Shown: positions 1 to 8,533 of the stretch, piece after piece
Numbering within the stretch: position 1 is the first letter of the stretch
Layout: each line of letters starts with the position of its first letter
Assembly (NCBI RefSeq): GCF_002095385.1
Contig: NZ_MIPP01000035.1
Location: forward strand, 1-42,153
Source: Pantoea eucrina
GTDB taxonomy: Bacteria; Pseudomonadota; Gammaproteobacteria; Enterobacterales; Enterobacteriaceae
Direction: 5' to 3'
DNA: 42,153 nt
The notes under the pieces: model-generated
What the model saw: only the letters and a program-made list of their open reading frames with translations
Told to the model about the DNA's origin: nothing
Databases searched by the model: none
Program-made: the position numbers and the translations under genes

Positions 1-90
1 CCCCTACGGGGGCTAGGGGATGGGCGCATGAATGCGCCGCCTACGGGGGGCGGGGGATAAATGTAGGGGGCGCATTTATGCGCCCCTGAC
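1..90. repeat. Palindromic intergenic repeat cluster
   Basis: Several GC-rich palindromes lie just downstream of the purN stop. The clearest is at 63-88, with core GGGCGCATTTATGCGCCC flanked by GTAGG and CCTG. A second, less regular copy (GGCGCATGAATGCGCC) is at 23-38. The 63-88 copy recurs exactly at 19181-19206 and 19272-19297. The elements may act as transcription ends or mRNA stabilisers, as REP elements do; this is inference. The cluster is cut by the window start. Confidence 0.8.
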
Positions 91-94
91 ATAC

Positions 95-730
95 CTACGG
101 GGCGTACCCTTGTGCGGGCAGAAGCTGACCATCCAGCCATGCTTTGCCTTCGCGCATCACCAGCCGGCCATCCATAAACCAGCTAATGGCCAGCGGATAG
201 ATGGCATGCTCCTGATGCTGCACGCGCGCCGTTATCTCGGCTTCATCATCACCGGGAAAAATCGGTACCCGCGCCTGCAGAACGACCGGACCACCATCCA
301 GCTCATCGGTGACAAAATGCACCGACGTGCCGTGCTCTTTATCGCCGTTCTCCAGCGCCTGGCGATGGGTATGCAGGCCCGGATACTTTGGCAGCAGGGA
401 AGGGTGGATATTCAGCAGGCGATCGTGATAGTGCGCAACAAAGGCGCTGCTGAGGATGCGCATATACCCTGCCAGCACCACCAGATCGGGCTCAAAGGCG
501 TCGATCTCCTGCATCAGCTGGCGATCAAAAGTTTCGCGATCGGGGAAGTCGCCGGGCGACAACGCCAGGCCCGGCACGCTCGCCTGCTGCGCGCGCGTCA
601 GGCCGTAAGCGCTCTCTTTATTACTGAAAACGGCAGCAACGCTGCCGTTGATCCGCCCGCTGGCGCAGGCGTCAAGGATGGACTGAAGATTGCTGCCGTT
701 GCCGGAGATCAGTACAACCAGTTTTTTCAT
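95..730 (-). CDS. purN: Phosphoribosylglycinamide formyltransferase 1 (GAR transformylase)
   Basis: This is the cytosolic enzyme that transfers the formyl group of 10-formyltetrahydrofolate to GAR, the third step of de novo purine synthesis. The 211-residue protein matches the usual length (212 in E. coli). It starts with the nucleotide-binding segment LISGNGSN (8-14). It carries NIHPSLLP, with the catalytic Asn107 and His109, and the catalytic Asp145 in the ELDGG segment. The ATG overlaps the purM stop in an ATGA, so the two genes are translationally coupled in a purM-purN operon. The palindromic repeat cluster lies directly after the stop. Confidence 0.97.
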   Translation of the reverse strand: MKKLVVLISGNGSNLQSILDACASGRINGSVAAVFSNKESAYGLTRAQQASVPGLALSPGDFPDRETFDRQLMQEIDAFEPDLVVLAGYMRILSSAFVAHYHDRLLNIHPSLLPKYPGLHTHRQALENGDKEHGTSVHFVTDELDGGPVVLQARVPIFPGDDEAEITARVQHQEHAIYPLAISWFMDGRLVMREGKAWLDGQLLPAQGYAP

Positions 731-1767
731 GAATTGATAACCACACGCTCTGCGGAATCAGACGCCTTAATAACGCCGATTTTCCACGCCTGCTCACCGG
801 CATCCTGCATCAGCTGTACCGCTTTGTCTGCTTCATCCGGGCTGAGGGCAATCACCATGCCGACGCCGCAGTTAAAGGTGCGATACATCTCATGGCGGCT
901 GACGTTCCCCGCCTGCTGCAGCCAGCTGAACACCGCCGGCCACTGCCAGCTCTGCTCATCCAGTACCGCCTGCGTATTGTCAGGCAGCACGCGCGGAATG
1001 TTTTCCCAGAAGCCGCCGCCGGTAAGGTGGGCAATGGCGTGCACATCAACCTGCTCAATCAGGCTCAGGATATTTTTTACATAGATGCGGGTCGGGGCCA
1101 GCAGGTGATCGGCCAGCGATTTACCTTCCAGCTGCTCGCGTTCCGGATCGGTGGCGCTGACTTCCAGAATCTTGCGTACCAGCGAATAGCCGTTGGAGTG
1201 CGGGCCGCTTGCCCCCAGGGCAATCAGGACGTCACCATCCTGAACTTTACTGCCGTCGATGATCTCCGATTTCTCCACCACGCCGACACAGAAGCCAGCG
1301 ACATCATAATCTTCGCCGTGATACATGCCCGGCATTTCCGCCGTCTCTCCGCCTACCAGCGCACAGCCTGACTGCAGGCAGCCTTCGGCAATACCGGTGA
1401 TCACCGCAGAGGCGGTATCAACGTCCAGTTTGCCGGTAGCGTAGTAGTCGAGGAAGAACAGCGGCTCGGCGCCCTGTACCACCAGATCGTTCACACACAT
1501 CGCAACCAGATCGATGCCGATACTGTCGTGACGCTTAAGATCCATCGCCAGGCGCAATTTAGTACCGACGCCATCCGTTCCCGAAACCAGCACCGGCTCG
1601 CGATATTTCTGCGGCAGCGCACACAGCGCGCCAAAGCCGCCCAGTCCACCCATCACTTCCGGGCGGCGGGTTTTCTTTACTACGCCTTTAATACGGTCAA
1701 CCAGATCGTTACCAGCATCAATATCAACACCGGCGTCTTTGTAGCTGAGAGAGGTTTTGTCGGTCAC
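727..1767 (-). CDS. purM: Phosphoribosylformylglycinamidine cyclo-ligase (AIR synthetase)
   Basis: PurM closes the imidazole ring: it converts FGAM and ATP to AIR in de novo purine synthesis. The protein is 346 residues, like the family (345 in E. coli). I chose the GTG at 1765-1767, which gives the N-terminus (M)[18 protein letters not shown] known from E. coli PurM. A GGGGA ribosome site lies just before it. The open frame continues further upstream, through the promoter and PurR operator, so the longer version is unlikely. Typical segments are [22 protein letters not shown] and [13 protein letters not shown]. It is the first gene of the purMN operon and diverges from upp. Confidence 0.95.
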   Translation of the reverse strand: MTDKTSLSYKDAGVDIDAGNDLVDRIKGVVKKTRRPEVMGGLGGFGALCALPQKYREPVLVSGTDGVGTKLRLAMDLKRHDSIGIDLVAMCVNDLVVQGAEPLFFLDYYATGKLDVDTASAVITGIAEGCLQSGCALVGGETAEMPGMYHGEDYDVAGFCVGVVEKSEIIDGSKVQDGDVLIALGASGPHSNGYSLVRKILEVSATDPEREQLEGKSLADHLLAPTRIYVKNILSLIEQVDVHAIAHLTGGGFWENIPRVLPDNTQAVLDEQSWQWPAVFSWLQQAGNVSRHEMYRTFNCGVGMVIALSPDEADKAVQLMQDAGEQAWKIGVIKASDSAERVVINS

Positions 1768-1816
1768 TGCGGAATCCCCACGCGATTGCGATTGGTGGCA
1801 AAAATTAAGCGCGGCA

Positions 1817-1845
1817 ATTCTAACAGCGCAGGCAAACGTTTGCGA
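1817..1845 (-). promoter_or_regulatory. purMN promoter with PurR operator
   Basis: The 16-mer AGGCAAACGTTTGCGA at 1830-1845 matches the PurR consensus ACGCAAACGTTTGCGT at 14 of 16 positions, including the whole central palindrome. On the minus strand a -10 hexamer TAGAAT (1817-1822) sits just downstream. A weak -35 (TCGCAA), 17 bases before it, overlaps the operator. PurR with hypoxanthine or guanine should therefore block RNA polymerase, as at E. coli purMN. The operator match is seen directly; regulation is inferred. Confidence 0.85.
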
Positions 1846-1957
1846 GTCTGATCTCACGCCCGATATTCGTTATGTCAGATTTTCGCGATTCCGCTATTCT
1901 CAGGACAGGCAGCCATCCCCCTGCGCAATCCGCTGTGGCGCAAAAGCAAAAAGGCGG

Positions 1958-1979
1958 TATAATCCGGCGATTTTTTTTT
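1958..1979 (+). promoter_or_regulatory. upp promoter and UTP-sensing T-tract start region
   Basis: A perfect -10 hexamer TATAAT (1958-1963) is followed by CCGGC, then GA and nine Ts (1969-1979). Transcription from G1969 or A1970 would begin GA(U)9. E. coli upp has the same design, GA plus a long T run. There high UTP causes slippage, giving abortive poly-U transcripts, so salvage enzyme is made only when UTP is low. No good -35 is visible. The layout is seen directly; the mechanism is transferred from E. coli. Confidence 0.8.
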
Positions 1980-2007
1980 AGCTCAACTCAATTCCGGGAG
2001 AATAATC

Positions 2008-2634
2008 ATGAAAATCGTGGAAGTCAGACACCCGCTGGTTAAACACAAACTGGGCCTGATGCGTGAGCATGATATCAGCACCAAACGCTTTCGCGAGCTG
2101 GCCTCGGAAGTGGGCAGCCTGCTGACCTATGAAGCCACCGCCGATCTTGAAACCGAACGCGTAACGATTGAAGGCTGGAACGGCCCGGTTGATGTTGATC
2201 AAATCAAAGGTAAAAAAATTACCGTCGTTCCTATTCTGCGTGCCGGTCTTGGCATGATGGAAGGGGTACTGGAGCACGTGCCGAGCGCGCGTATCAGCGT
2301 GGTGGGTGTCTACCGCGATGAAGAGACGCTGGAGCCGGTGCCCTATTTCCAGAAGCTGGTCTCTAACATCGAAGAGCGCATGGCGCTGGTCGTCGATCCG
2401 ATGCTGGCGACCGGTGGCTCAATGATTGCCACCATCGACCTGCTGAAAAAAGCGGGCTGCAGCAGCATCAAGGTGCTGGTACTGGTAGCGGCCCCGGAAG
2501 GCATTGCCGCGCTGGAGAAAGCGCATCCGGACGTTGAGCTGTACACCGCGTCAGTCGATCAGGGGCTGAATGAGAAAGGCTATATCATTCCTGGTCTCGG
2601 CGATGCCGGCGATAAGATCTTCGGAACGAAATAA
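2008..2634 (+). CDS. upp: Uracil phosphoribosyltransferase
   Basis: Upp makes UMP from uracil and PRPP in pyrimidine salvage in the cytosol. At 208 residues it has the family length. The PRPP-binding loop [11 protein letters not shown] is at 128-138, and the C-terminal uracil-binding segment contains IPGLGDAGD. Start ATG 2008 follows a GGGAGAA ribosome site. It lies upstream of the uracil importer uraA, as in E. coli, but here 249 bases and a terminator separate the two, so uraA expression may be partly uncoupled. Confidence 0.97.
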   Translation: MKIVEVRHPLVKHKLGLMREHDISTKRFRELASEVGSLLTYEATADLETERVTIEGWNGPVDVDQIKGKKITVVPILRAGLGMMEGVLEHVPSARISVVGVYRDEETLEPVPYFQKLVSNIEERMALVVDPMLATGGSMIATIDLLKKAGCSSIKVLVLVAAPEGIAALEKAHPDVELYTASVDQGLNEKGYIIPGLGDAGDKIFGTK

Positions 2635-2805
2635 TGTTTACTCCGGGCTATGTTGCTGGTCGCTCTGCCCCCGGGCAGTGCCCGAAACCATTGCCTGCGC
2701 CGGTACGCTCCGCGCTGGCTGCGAACCTATTGCCGCCAGCAACGCCCGGCCTGCACCTGCAGGCAGAATATGCATTAGCATTTTTTAAAAAATAGTATTT
2801 GAGCA

Positions 2806-2831
2806 GCCGACCAGAGAGTCGGCTTTTTTTT
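2806..2831 (+). terminator. Rho-independent terminator or attenuator between upp and uraA
   Basis: The inverted repeat GCCGAC (2806-2811) and GTCGGC (2818-2823), with a 6-base loop, is followed directly by eight Ts. It lies 53 bases before the uraA start, so it either ends upp mRNA or limits read-through into uraA. I see no convincing competing anti-terminator. The 170 bases between the upp stop and the hairpin hold no gene I can support. Confidence 0.8.
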
Positions 2832-2883
2832 AACAAAAAAACAGTAATTAACCGCCTGTCATACAGGAAGGGAAGGGGATACG

Positions 2884-4167
2884 ATGACGAGACGTGCCAT
2901 TGGGGTGAGCGAACGCCCGCCGCTGCTGCAAACCATTCCACTCAGCCTGCAGCATCTGTTTGCGATGTTTGGTGCCACGGTGCTGGTGCCGATCCTGTTT
3001 CATATTAACCCGGCGACCGTGCTGCTGTTCAACGGCGCTGGTACGCTGCTCTATCTGTTTATCTGCAAAGGTAAAATTCCTGCCTATCTCGGCTCCAGCT
3101 TCGCCTTTATTTCACCGGTACTGCTGCTGCTGCCGCTGGGTTACGAAGTGGCGCTGGGCGGCTTTATCCTCTGCGGTCTGCTGTTCTGCATTGTGGCGCT
3201 GATTGTGAAAAAAGCGGGCACCGGCTGGCTGGACGTGATGTTTCCACCCGCCGCGATGGGCGCTATTGTCGCCGTGATCGGGCTGGAGCTGGCAGGCGTG
3301 GCGGCCAATATGGCGGGCCTGCTACCGGCGGAAGGTATGGCACCGGACAGCACCACCGTACTGATCTCCATGGTGACGCTGGCGGTTACGGTGTTCGGCT
3401 CCGTGCTGTTTCGCGGTTTTCTTGCCATCATCCCGATTCTGATTGGTGTGCTGGTGGGCTATGCGCTCTCATCGATGCTGGGCATTGTTGACTGGCGCAG
3501 CGTGGAAAACGCGCCCTGGTTTGCGCTGCCAACCTTCTACACGCCGCGCTTTGAGTGGGCGGCCATGCTGACCATTCTGCCTGCCGCGCTGGTGGTGATT
3601 GCCGAGCACGTCGGGCATCTGGTCGTGACGGCAAACATTGTGAAAAAAGATCTGATCCGCGATCCGGGGCTGCACCGCTCTATGTTCGCCAACGGCCTCT
3701 CAACCATGTTCTCCGGCTTTTTTGGATCAACGCCCAATACCACCTATGGCGAAAACATCGGCGTCATGGCGATCACCCGCGTTTACAGCACCTGGGTTAT
3801 TGGCGGGGCAGCGATTTTTGCCATTCTGCTCTCCTGCGTGGGCAAGCTGGCGGCAGCGATTCAGGCGATCCCGGTGCCGGTGATGGGCGGCGTATCGCTG
3901 CTGCTGTATGGCGTGATCGGCGCCTCCGGTATTCGCGTGCTGATTGAATCAAAAGTGGACTACAACAAAGCGCAGAACCTGATCCTGACCTCGGTGATCC
4001 TGATCATCGGCGTGAGCGGTGCCAAAGTCCATATCGGTGCGGCAGAGCTGAAAGGCATGGCGCTGGCCACGCTGGTCGGCGTTGCGCTGGCGCTGATTTT
4101 CCGGGTTATCAATATCTTACGTCCGGAAGAGGTGGTGCTGGAGGCGCAGGAGCAGCAGGATCGCTAA
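2884..4167 (+). CDS. uraA: Uracil:proton symporter UraA
   Basis: This inner-membrane nucleobase carrier of the NCS2/NAT family imports uracil with a proton and feeds Upp. The 427-residue protein is hydrophobic throughout, compatible with the 14-helix UraA fold. The uracil- and proton-coupling residues known from E. coli are present at the same numbers: Glu241 and His245 in IAEHVGHLVV, and Glu290 in NTTYGENIGV. Start ATG 2884 has a purine-rich GGAAGGGAAGGGG upstream. It is followed by hda in the same direction. Confidence 0.96.
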   Translation: MTRRAIGVSERPPLLQTIPLSLQHLFAMFGATVLVPILFHINPATVLLFNGAGTLLYLFICKGKIPAYLGSSFAFISPVLLLLPLGYEVALGGFILCGLLFCIVALIVKKAGTGWLDVMFPPAAMGAIVAVIGLELAGVAANMAGLLPAEGMAPDSTTVLISMVTLAVTVFGSVLFRGFLAIIPILIGVLVGYALSSMLGIVDWRSVENAPWFALPTFYTPRFEWAAMLTILPAALVVIAEHVGHLVVTANIVKKDLIRDPGLHRSMFANGLSTMFSGFFGSTPNTTYGENIGVMAITRVYSTWVIGGAAIFAILLSCVGKLAAAIQAIPVPVMGGVSLLLYGVIGASGIRVLIESKVDYNKAQNLILTSVILIIGVSGAKVHIGAAELKGMALATLVGVALALIFRVINILRPEEVVLEAQEQQDR

Positions 4168-4260
4168 GCGCGGTCGCCGGGCAGGGACGCCTGGTTCATC
4201 TCTGCAGAGGATCGTGATAAACTTGCGCCGTTTTCTGCCCGCTCACTTGCTGAGGTACTT

Positions 4261-4962
4261 CTGAACACGCCGGCACAGCTCTCACTGCCACTCTACTTAC
4301 CTGATGATGAAACCTTTGCCAGCTTCTGGCCAGGGGACAATCCGTCGCTGCTTGCCGCACTGCGCGGCGCACTGGCGCAGCAACACGGCAGCTATCTCTA
4401 CTTCTGGTCGCGCGAAGGCGGTGGACGCAGTCACCTGCTGCACGCGGCGTGCGCTGAAATGTCTGCCCGCGATGAAGCGGTAGGCTATGTGCCGCTGGAT
4501 AAGCGGACCTGGTTTGTGCCGGAGGTGCTGGAAGGCATGGAGAATCTGGCGCTGGTTTGCATCGACAATATTGAGTGTATCGCCGGGGAAGCGGAGTGGG
4601 AGATGGCGATATTTGACCTCTATAACCGCATTCTGGAAACCGGTAAAACCCGCCTGCTTATCACCGGCGATCGACCGCCGCGCCAGCTCAGTCTTGGCCT
4701 GCCCGATCTGGCCTCCCGTCTCGACTGGGGACAAATCTATCGTCTGCAGCCGCTCTCAGATGAGGATAAATTACAGGCGCTGCAGCTGCGTGCCGGGCTG
4801 CGCGGTTTTGAACTGCCGGAAGATGTCGGGCGTTTTCTGCTGAAGCGTCTCGATCGTGAAATGCGCACGCTGTTTGAAACGCTGGATCGTCTCGATCGCG
4901 CCTCTATCAGTGCCCAGCGCAAACTGACGATCCCGTTTGTTAAAGAGACGCTCGGACTCTGA
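4261..4962 (+). CDS. hda: DnaA inactivator Hda, CTG start
   Basis: Hda is an AAA+ protein that, bound to the DNA-loaded beta clamp, stimulates ATP hydrolysis by DnaA and prevents re-initiation. I start at CTG 4261: it follows a GAGGT ribosome site and gives 233 residues, exactly the E. coli length. The first in-frame ATG (4459) would remove the first 66 residues. The N-terminus contains the clamp-binding motif QLSLPL (6-11). The Walker A-like segment [10 protein letters not shown] is at 51-60. CTG initiation is also known for E. coli hda and may keep the protein scarce. The gene converges on bepA with a 2-base gap. Confidence 0.92.
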   Translation: MNTPAQLSLPLYLPDDETFASFWPGDNPSLLAALRGALAQQHGSYLYFWSREGGGRSHLLHAACAEMSARDEAVGYVPLDKRTWFVPEVLEGMENLALVCIDNIECIAGEAEWEMAIFDLYNRILETGKTRLLITGDRPPRQLSLGLPDLASRLDWGQIYRLQPLSDEDKLQALQLRAGLRGFELPEDVGRFLLKRLDREMRTLFETLDRLDRASISAQRKLTIPFVKETLGL

Positions 4963-4964
4963 CG

Positions 4965-6428
4965 TTATCCTTTCTGATACTGCCGGAAACGCCGCTGCAG
5001 CTCACGCAGCTGATCGATACGCGCGTCATAACGCGCCTGCTTCAGGCTGCCAAGCGGCACCTGTGCGCTGGCGCTCCCCAGTGCGGTAATGGCCTGATCG
5101 AGCTGGCCGCTGAGCGCCAGGCTCTCCGCCCGCGCTGACAGCTCTTCATCGCGTAATCCCTGCGCCGCCGACGCCTGCGCCAGCAGATCCCAGGCGTTAA
5201 GATCGTCCGGATGGGCAAAGGTATAGCGGTTAAGAATGCGGCTGGCGCTGGCGGGCTGTTTCGCTTCCACATAAGCGTTAGCCAGGTTGAGCTGCAGCAC
5301 CGGATTAGTGCCGCCGCCGCGGGCGCTGCTCAGCATGGCGATCGCCTGCTGCGGCTGGTTGAGCCCCAGATCGATATCGGTCATCAGATCAAGGAACCAG
5401 ACGTTGTCCGGCTGTTTCGCCAGCAGCGGCGCCAGCGTACGTTTAGCATTCGCAAAATCTTTGGCCTGCAGAAACTGCACCGCTTTGCCATACTGCGCGG
5501 CCTGCTGTTCACGCAGATTGCCTTTCGCATACTCATTCAGCAGATCGTCGGTGAGCTGATTGCGGCCGGTAGGATACATGCCAAGCACACGCACCTTCGC
5601 CATATAGAAATCCTGCGACGACTGTACCACCACCGGACGCATCTGGTTTGCGCGGTTGCGCGCGTCAGAGAGACGGCTGTCAGGCAGCGGGTGCGTCAGC
5701 AAAATTTCCGGCGGGCGGGAGGAGAAGCGCGTCTGGTCGGCAAGCTTTTCCAGGAAAGCGGGCATCGCCTGCGGATCAAAACCGGCACGCTGCAGCACCT
5801 GAATGCCGATGCGATCCGCCTCCTGCTCATTGCCCTGCGTAAAGCTGATAATGCCCTGCTGGGTGCCCGCCAGCGTACCGGTCAGCGCCGCCATTCCCGC
5901 CTGCGGATTTGCCATCGCCAGCAGAATAGAACCCAGCGCGCCAACCCAGGTCAGCGGCGCGCTGCGTTTCTGCTCCTCCATGGCGCGCGCCAGATGGCGC
6001 TGCGTCACGTGTGAAATCTCATGCGCCATCACCGAGGCGAGCTGGCTCTCATTATCGGTATAGCGGAACAGTGAGGCGTGCAGCACCACGTTGCCGCCAA
6101 AAAAGGCAAAGGCGTTAAGCTCGTCATTCTGGATCAGGAAAAAGTGAAACGGCGTGCGCACTGAACCGGCGTGCGCGACCAGACGCTGCCCCAGTTCATT
6201 AATGTACTGGTTCAGCAGCGGATCCTGAATCAGTGGCGCACTGGCCCGCAGCTGGCGCACGTAAAAATCGCCCATCTGCAGTTCCTGATTAATCGATAGC
6301 GTGGAACCCGCCGTCGTGCCGATATCGGGCAGATTATCACTGAGGTCGGCGCGTGCGCTGAAGGCGGGCGTCAGCAGCAGCGCAGGAATGAGGGTAGCCA
6401 GTACAGAGATACGCAGTCGGTTTAACAT
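4965..6428 (-). CDS. bepA: Periplasmic chaperone-protease BepA (M48, TPR)
   Basis: BepA checks outer-membrane protein assembly at the BAM complex and the maturation of LptD, degrading stalled substrates. The 487 residues equal the E. coli length. A signal peptide covers about 1-27 (ends FSARA). The zinc motif HEISH is at 136-140 and the third ligand is Glu201 in the NEQEAD segment. His246, which regulates the E. coli protease, is kept in LTHPLP. The C-terminal half (about 310-487) is TPR-like. It ends 2 bases from the hda stop. The small arsC-like yfgD that lies between them in E. coli is absent. Confidence 0.96.
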   Translation of the reverse strand: MLNRLRISVLATLIPALLLTPAFSARADLSDNLPDIGTTAGSTLSINQELQMGDFYVRQLRASAPLIQDPLLNQYINELGQRLVAHAGSVRTPFHFFLIQNDELNAFAFFGGNVVLHASLFRYTDNESQLASVMAHEISHVTQRHLARAMEEQKRSAPLTWVGALGSILLAMANPQAGMAALTGTLAGTQQGIISFTQGNEQEADRIGIQVLQRAGFDPQAMPAFLEKLADQTRFSSRPPEILLTHPLPDSRLSDARNRANQMRPVVVQSSQDFYMAKVRVLGMYPTGRNQLTDDLLNEYAKGNLREQQAAQYGKAVQFLQAKDFANAKRTLAPLLAKQPDNVWFLDLMTDIDLGLNQPQQAIAMLSSARGGGTNPVLQLNLANAYVEAKQPASASRILNRYTFAHPDDLNAWDLLAQASAAQGLRDEELSARAESLALSGQLDQAITALGSASAQVPLGSLKQARYDARIDQLRELQRRFRQYQKG

Positions 6429-6513
6429 GCCTCGATCCTGATGATGCTCATCTGTCGCCGGACAGAAGAGAGGGTAAATGTTCGATGTGAATCGGGTTTT
6501 CTGCTCTGTCGCT

Positions 6514-6541
6514 ATCTTAACCGCAGGCCGCCGGGTTGCAA
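6514..6541 (-). promoter_or_regulatory. Probable bepA promoter
   Basis: On the minus strand TTGCAA (6536-6541) and TAAGAT (6514-6519) are separated by 16 bases and lie about 86 bases upstream of the bepA ATG. Each hexamer matches the sigma-70 consensus at 4 of 6 positions. No clear sigma-E promoter, expected from E. coli bepA, was recognised. Confidence 0.4.
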
Positions 6542-7042
6542 AGAGAGCGGTCGCAGAAGCGCAAAACAGAGCGTGCAGAGCGATGAGTCGCTGATTTGCC
6601 GCAAAAAACTGAACAGTAATGCAGCGACAGGCATAAGGTTATGCTGCGATAAATTCAAAGTTACGTAAAGTTGCTCAAAAATATTGAATCTGGCATGGAT
6701 TTTTCCAGGTATTCTCTGAAAAACAGGGCTGGCCTGGCCTTAACTATCACTCTGTTCCATCAGCTTTTTTTATCATCAGCGCGGGATAAAAACGGACCTT
6801 AACAGAAATTAATGGTCAGGATTGATCCGTTCGTCAACCCGTGCAGTAAGCATAAGTAAACCGATTTCCCGGCCAGCCTATTCTGCAGCGCTGCCGCGAT
6901 GACCATCGAATTCCCTGTTTAATCAGCACTGCTAATTATGTTGCGCGCAACTAAAGCGTGATGACACCGCGCCGGTCAGTCACGCCGTTCCGCATGCGCT
7001 GTGGTATAGATAAGGCACTTTTTTTCCCCCTATGAACTGTTA
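6542..7042. other. Gene-free stretch between bepA and the DsrE-like pair
   Basis: About 500 bases with no supportable gene. The base composition is clearly more AT-rich than in the flanks, with T and A runs and two copies of ATCATCAGC-like sequence near 6758-6782. A TATAGA hexamer at 7005-7010, preceded by TG, could be an extended -10 for the downstream pair, but no matching -35 is visible. The short open frame near 6441-6668 has no family-like sequence and I do not call it. Confidence 0.5.
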
Positions 7043-7059
7043 ATACACGTGCCGTGTAT
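7043..7059 (+). promoter_or_regulatory. Perfect inverted repeat before the DsrE-like pair
   Basis: ATACACG-TGC-CGTGTAT has 7-base perfect arms and a 3-base centre. It ends just before the GGAGAG ribosome site and 14 bases before the ATG. It could be a repressor operator or an mRNA hairpin that limits ribosome access. Confidence 0.5.
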
Positions 7060-7073
7060 GCCGGAGAGTATGT

Positions 7074-7679
7074 ATGCGTTCAGCAGTAAGCTATGCCCTG
7101 ATTGCTGTTCTGGGAGGCGTGGTCGGAGCAGGAATAATTAAAGGAGACGACCTCTATCAGCGTGTAGCGAAACATTTTACCGCTGAGCCTGCCGATCCCG
7201 AAGGATTCTGGAGCACGCCCGCCATTGAAGGCTATGGCAAAATTCATTATGAAGCGGATGCCGCATTTAAGCCGGCGGCCGGCCTGAGCAATAAGGTGGT
7301 TTTCCAGCTCACCAAAAATGAGGGTGACATCAAACGTCCTAACCTCGGGCTGGAGCGGGTTGCGCGCGTGGTTAACCTCTACGTTGCCTCCGGCGTTCCT
7401 GTTGATCAGCTGGAATTTGTTGTCTCTATGACCGGTGATGCGACGCCTGCCACGCTGGATGACAGCCACTTCAGACAGTTTTATGGCGTCGATAACCCTA
7501 ATCTGCCGCTGATCAATGCGCTGAATAAGCTGGGCGTAAAAGTGTCCGTATGCGATCAGTCTGTTGCCTTTCACCACTATCCCAACGCCTGGATCGATCG
7601 TTCCGTGATCCATGCGCTCTCCAGCCCGACTACGGTCTCCACGCTGGAAAATCAGGGCTATGCCCTTTTGCAGATGTAA
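7074..7679 (+). CDS. DsrE-like protein with N-terminal membrane anchor, copy 1
   Basis: The 201-residue protein has a hydrophobic N-terminus (about 5-22), which suggests a signal anchor or uncleaved signal, so the rest is probably periplasmic. The C-terminal part (about 72-201) resembles the DsrE/DsrF fold: a VVFQLT strand, an NLGLERVARVVNLY helix, and VKVSVCDQS with Cys160 where family members have their conserved cysteine. DsrE relatives handle sulfur or small molecules; no function can be assigned here. A near copy follows after 24 bases. The gene lies in a segment absent between bepA and perM in E. coli. Confidence 0.75.
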   Translation: MRSAVSYALIAVLGGVVGAGIIKGDDLYQRVAKHFTAEPADPEGFWSTPAIEGYGKIHYEADAAFKPAAGLSNKVVFQLTKNEGDIKRPNLGLERVARVVNLYVASGVPVDQLEFVVSMTGDATPATLDDSHFRQFYGVDNPNLPLINALNKLGVKVSVCDQSVAFHHYPNAWIDRSVIHALSSPTTVSTLENQGYALLQM

Positions 7680-7703
7680 TCGTTTCGGTTAAGGAGAAAC
7701 AGA

Positions 7704-8312
7704 ATGCGTGTAGCGTCTTATATTGTTATCGCCGCGCTGGCAGGATTTGTCGGCGGCAATGTGTTACAGCTTCCTGAGCTGGTGGATAAGGTCAGCGGTA
7801 AATTCGCCGATAAAAAAGCGGAGCCTGCTGACTTCTGGAGCACGCCGGCAATCGCCGGCTATGGCAAAATTCACTTCGTGAATACGCCTGACTACAACCC
7901 GGCAACGACGCCGGGGCTGAGCAATAAAATTGTGTTTCAGATCAACCGCAGCGAAGGCGATATTCACCAGGCTAACCTGGGCCTGGAGCGCGTGGCACGC
8001 GTGACCAACCTCTATTATGCTGCGGGCGTGCCGCTTAATCAGCTAAACTTTGTGGTCTCTATCAACAGCGATGCCGTACCGGCTGCGCTGAACAACGAGC
8101 AGTTTCATAAGGCGTACGGTTTTGATAACCCGAACCTGAAACTGATCGATGAGCTGAAAAAAGCGGGCGTTAAAGTCACTATCTGCGACCAGTCCGTGGC
8201 GTTTCACCAGCTGCAGCGTGACTGGATCGATACCCGCGTGACCCATACGCTCTCCAGCGGCACGACGGTTGCTACGCTGCAGAATGAAGGATACGCCTTT
8301 TTGATGCTGTAA
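7704..8312 (+). CDS. DsrE-like protein with N-terminal membrane anchor, copy 2
   Basis: This 202-residue protein is a tandem paralogue of the preceding gene. Shared blocks include FWSTPAI.GYGKIH (44-57), NLGLERVARV (91-100), a DNPNL segment and VKVTICDQSVAF with Cys161. The N-terminus (about 4-20) is again hydrophobic. AAGGAGA lies before the ATG, and the 24-base gap suggests an operon with copy 1. By eye a little over half the residues agree, so the duplication is not recent or the copies have diverged in role. No heme- or metal-binding motif is seen beyond the single cysteine. Function unknown. Confidence 0.75.
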   Translation: MRVASYIVIAALAGFVGGNVLQLPELVDKVSGKFADKKAEPADFWSTPAIAGYGKIHFVNTPDYNPATTPGLSNKIVFQINRSEGDIHQANLGLERVARVTNLYYAAGVPLNQLNFVVSINSDAVPAALNNEQFHKAYGFDNPNLKLIDELKKAGVKVTICDQSVAFHQLQRDWIDTRVTHTLSSGTTVATLQNEGYAFLML

Positions 8313-8319
8313 CATGCGC

Positions 8320-8343
8320 TGACAGCGGTGCAGGCCGCTGTCA
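8320..8343 (+). terminator. Hairpin after the DsrE-like pair
   Basis: TGACAGCGG (8320-8328) pairs perfectly with CCGCTGTCA (8335-8343) across a 6-base loop, 8 bases after the stop. The following CTTCTCT is a poor T tract, so termination may be partial. The remaining 190 bases before the next gene carry no clear promoter. Confidence 0.55.
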
Positions 8344-8533
8344 CTTCTCTGCCTCCCTCCGTAAACCGATCCAGCGTAAAACAGAGTTCTGTTGCCAGAG
8401 CAGCAGGATGATCCGTGCTGAAACGACCTGAGCGGTGTACACTTATGTGTCTCTCATAACAACAAGTGACCCCCTCAATCACCACAGCGTCAGGCACGAA
8501 ATCTATGAAGCAACCTATCCGCGCGGCAGCGTT

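Noticed and set aside
32..1084. 350-residue plus-strand open frame opposite purN and purM
   Set aside because: It is the antisense of two well-identified genes, shows no family-like sequence, and the high GC third positions explain the open frame.
6441..6668. 75-codon open frame upstream of bepA
   Set aside because: It overlaps the probable bepA promoter, has no good ribosome site and no family-like sequence.
8435..8533. Longer diguanylate cyclase starting at GTG 8435
   Set aside because: The added 33 residues are not hydrophobic or family-like, and the first membrane helix follows the ATG at 8534 closely, as expected.
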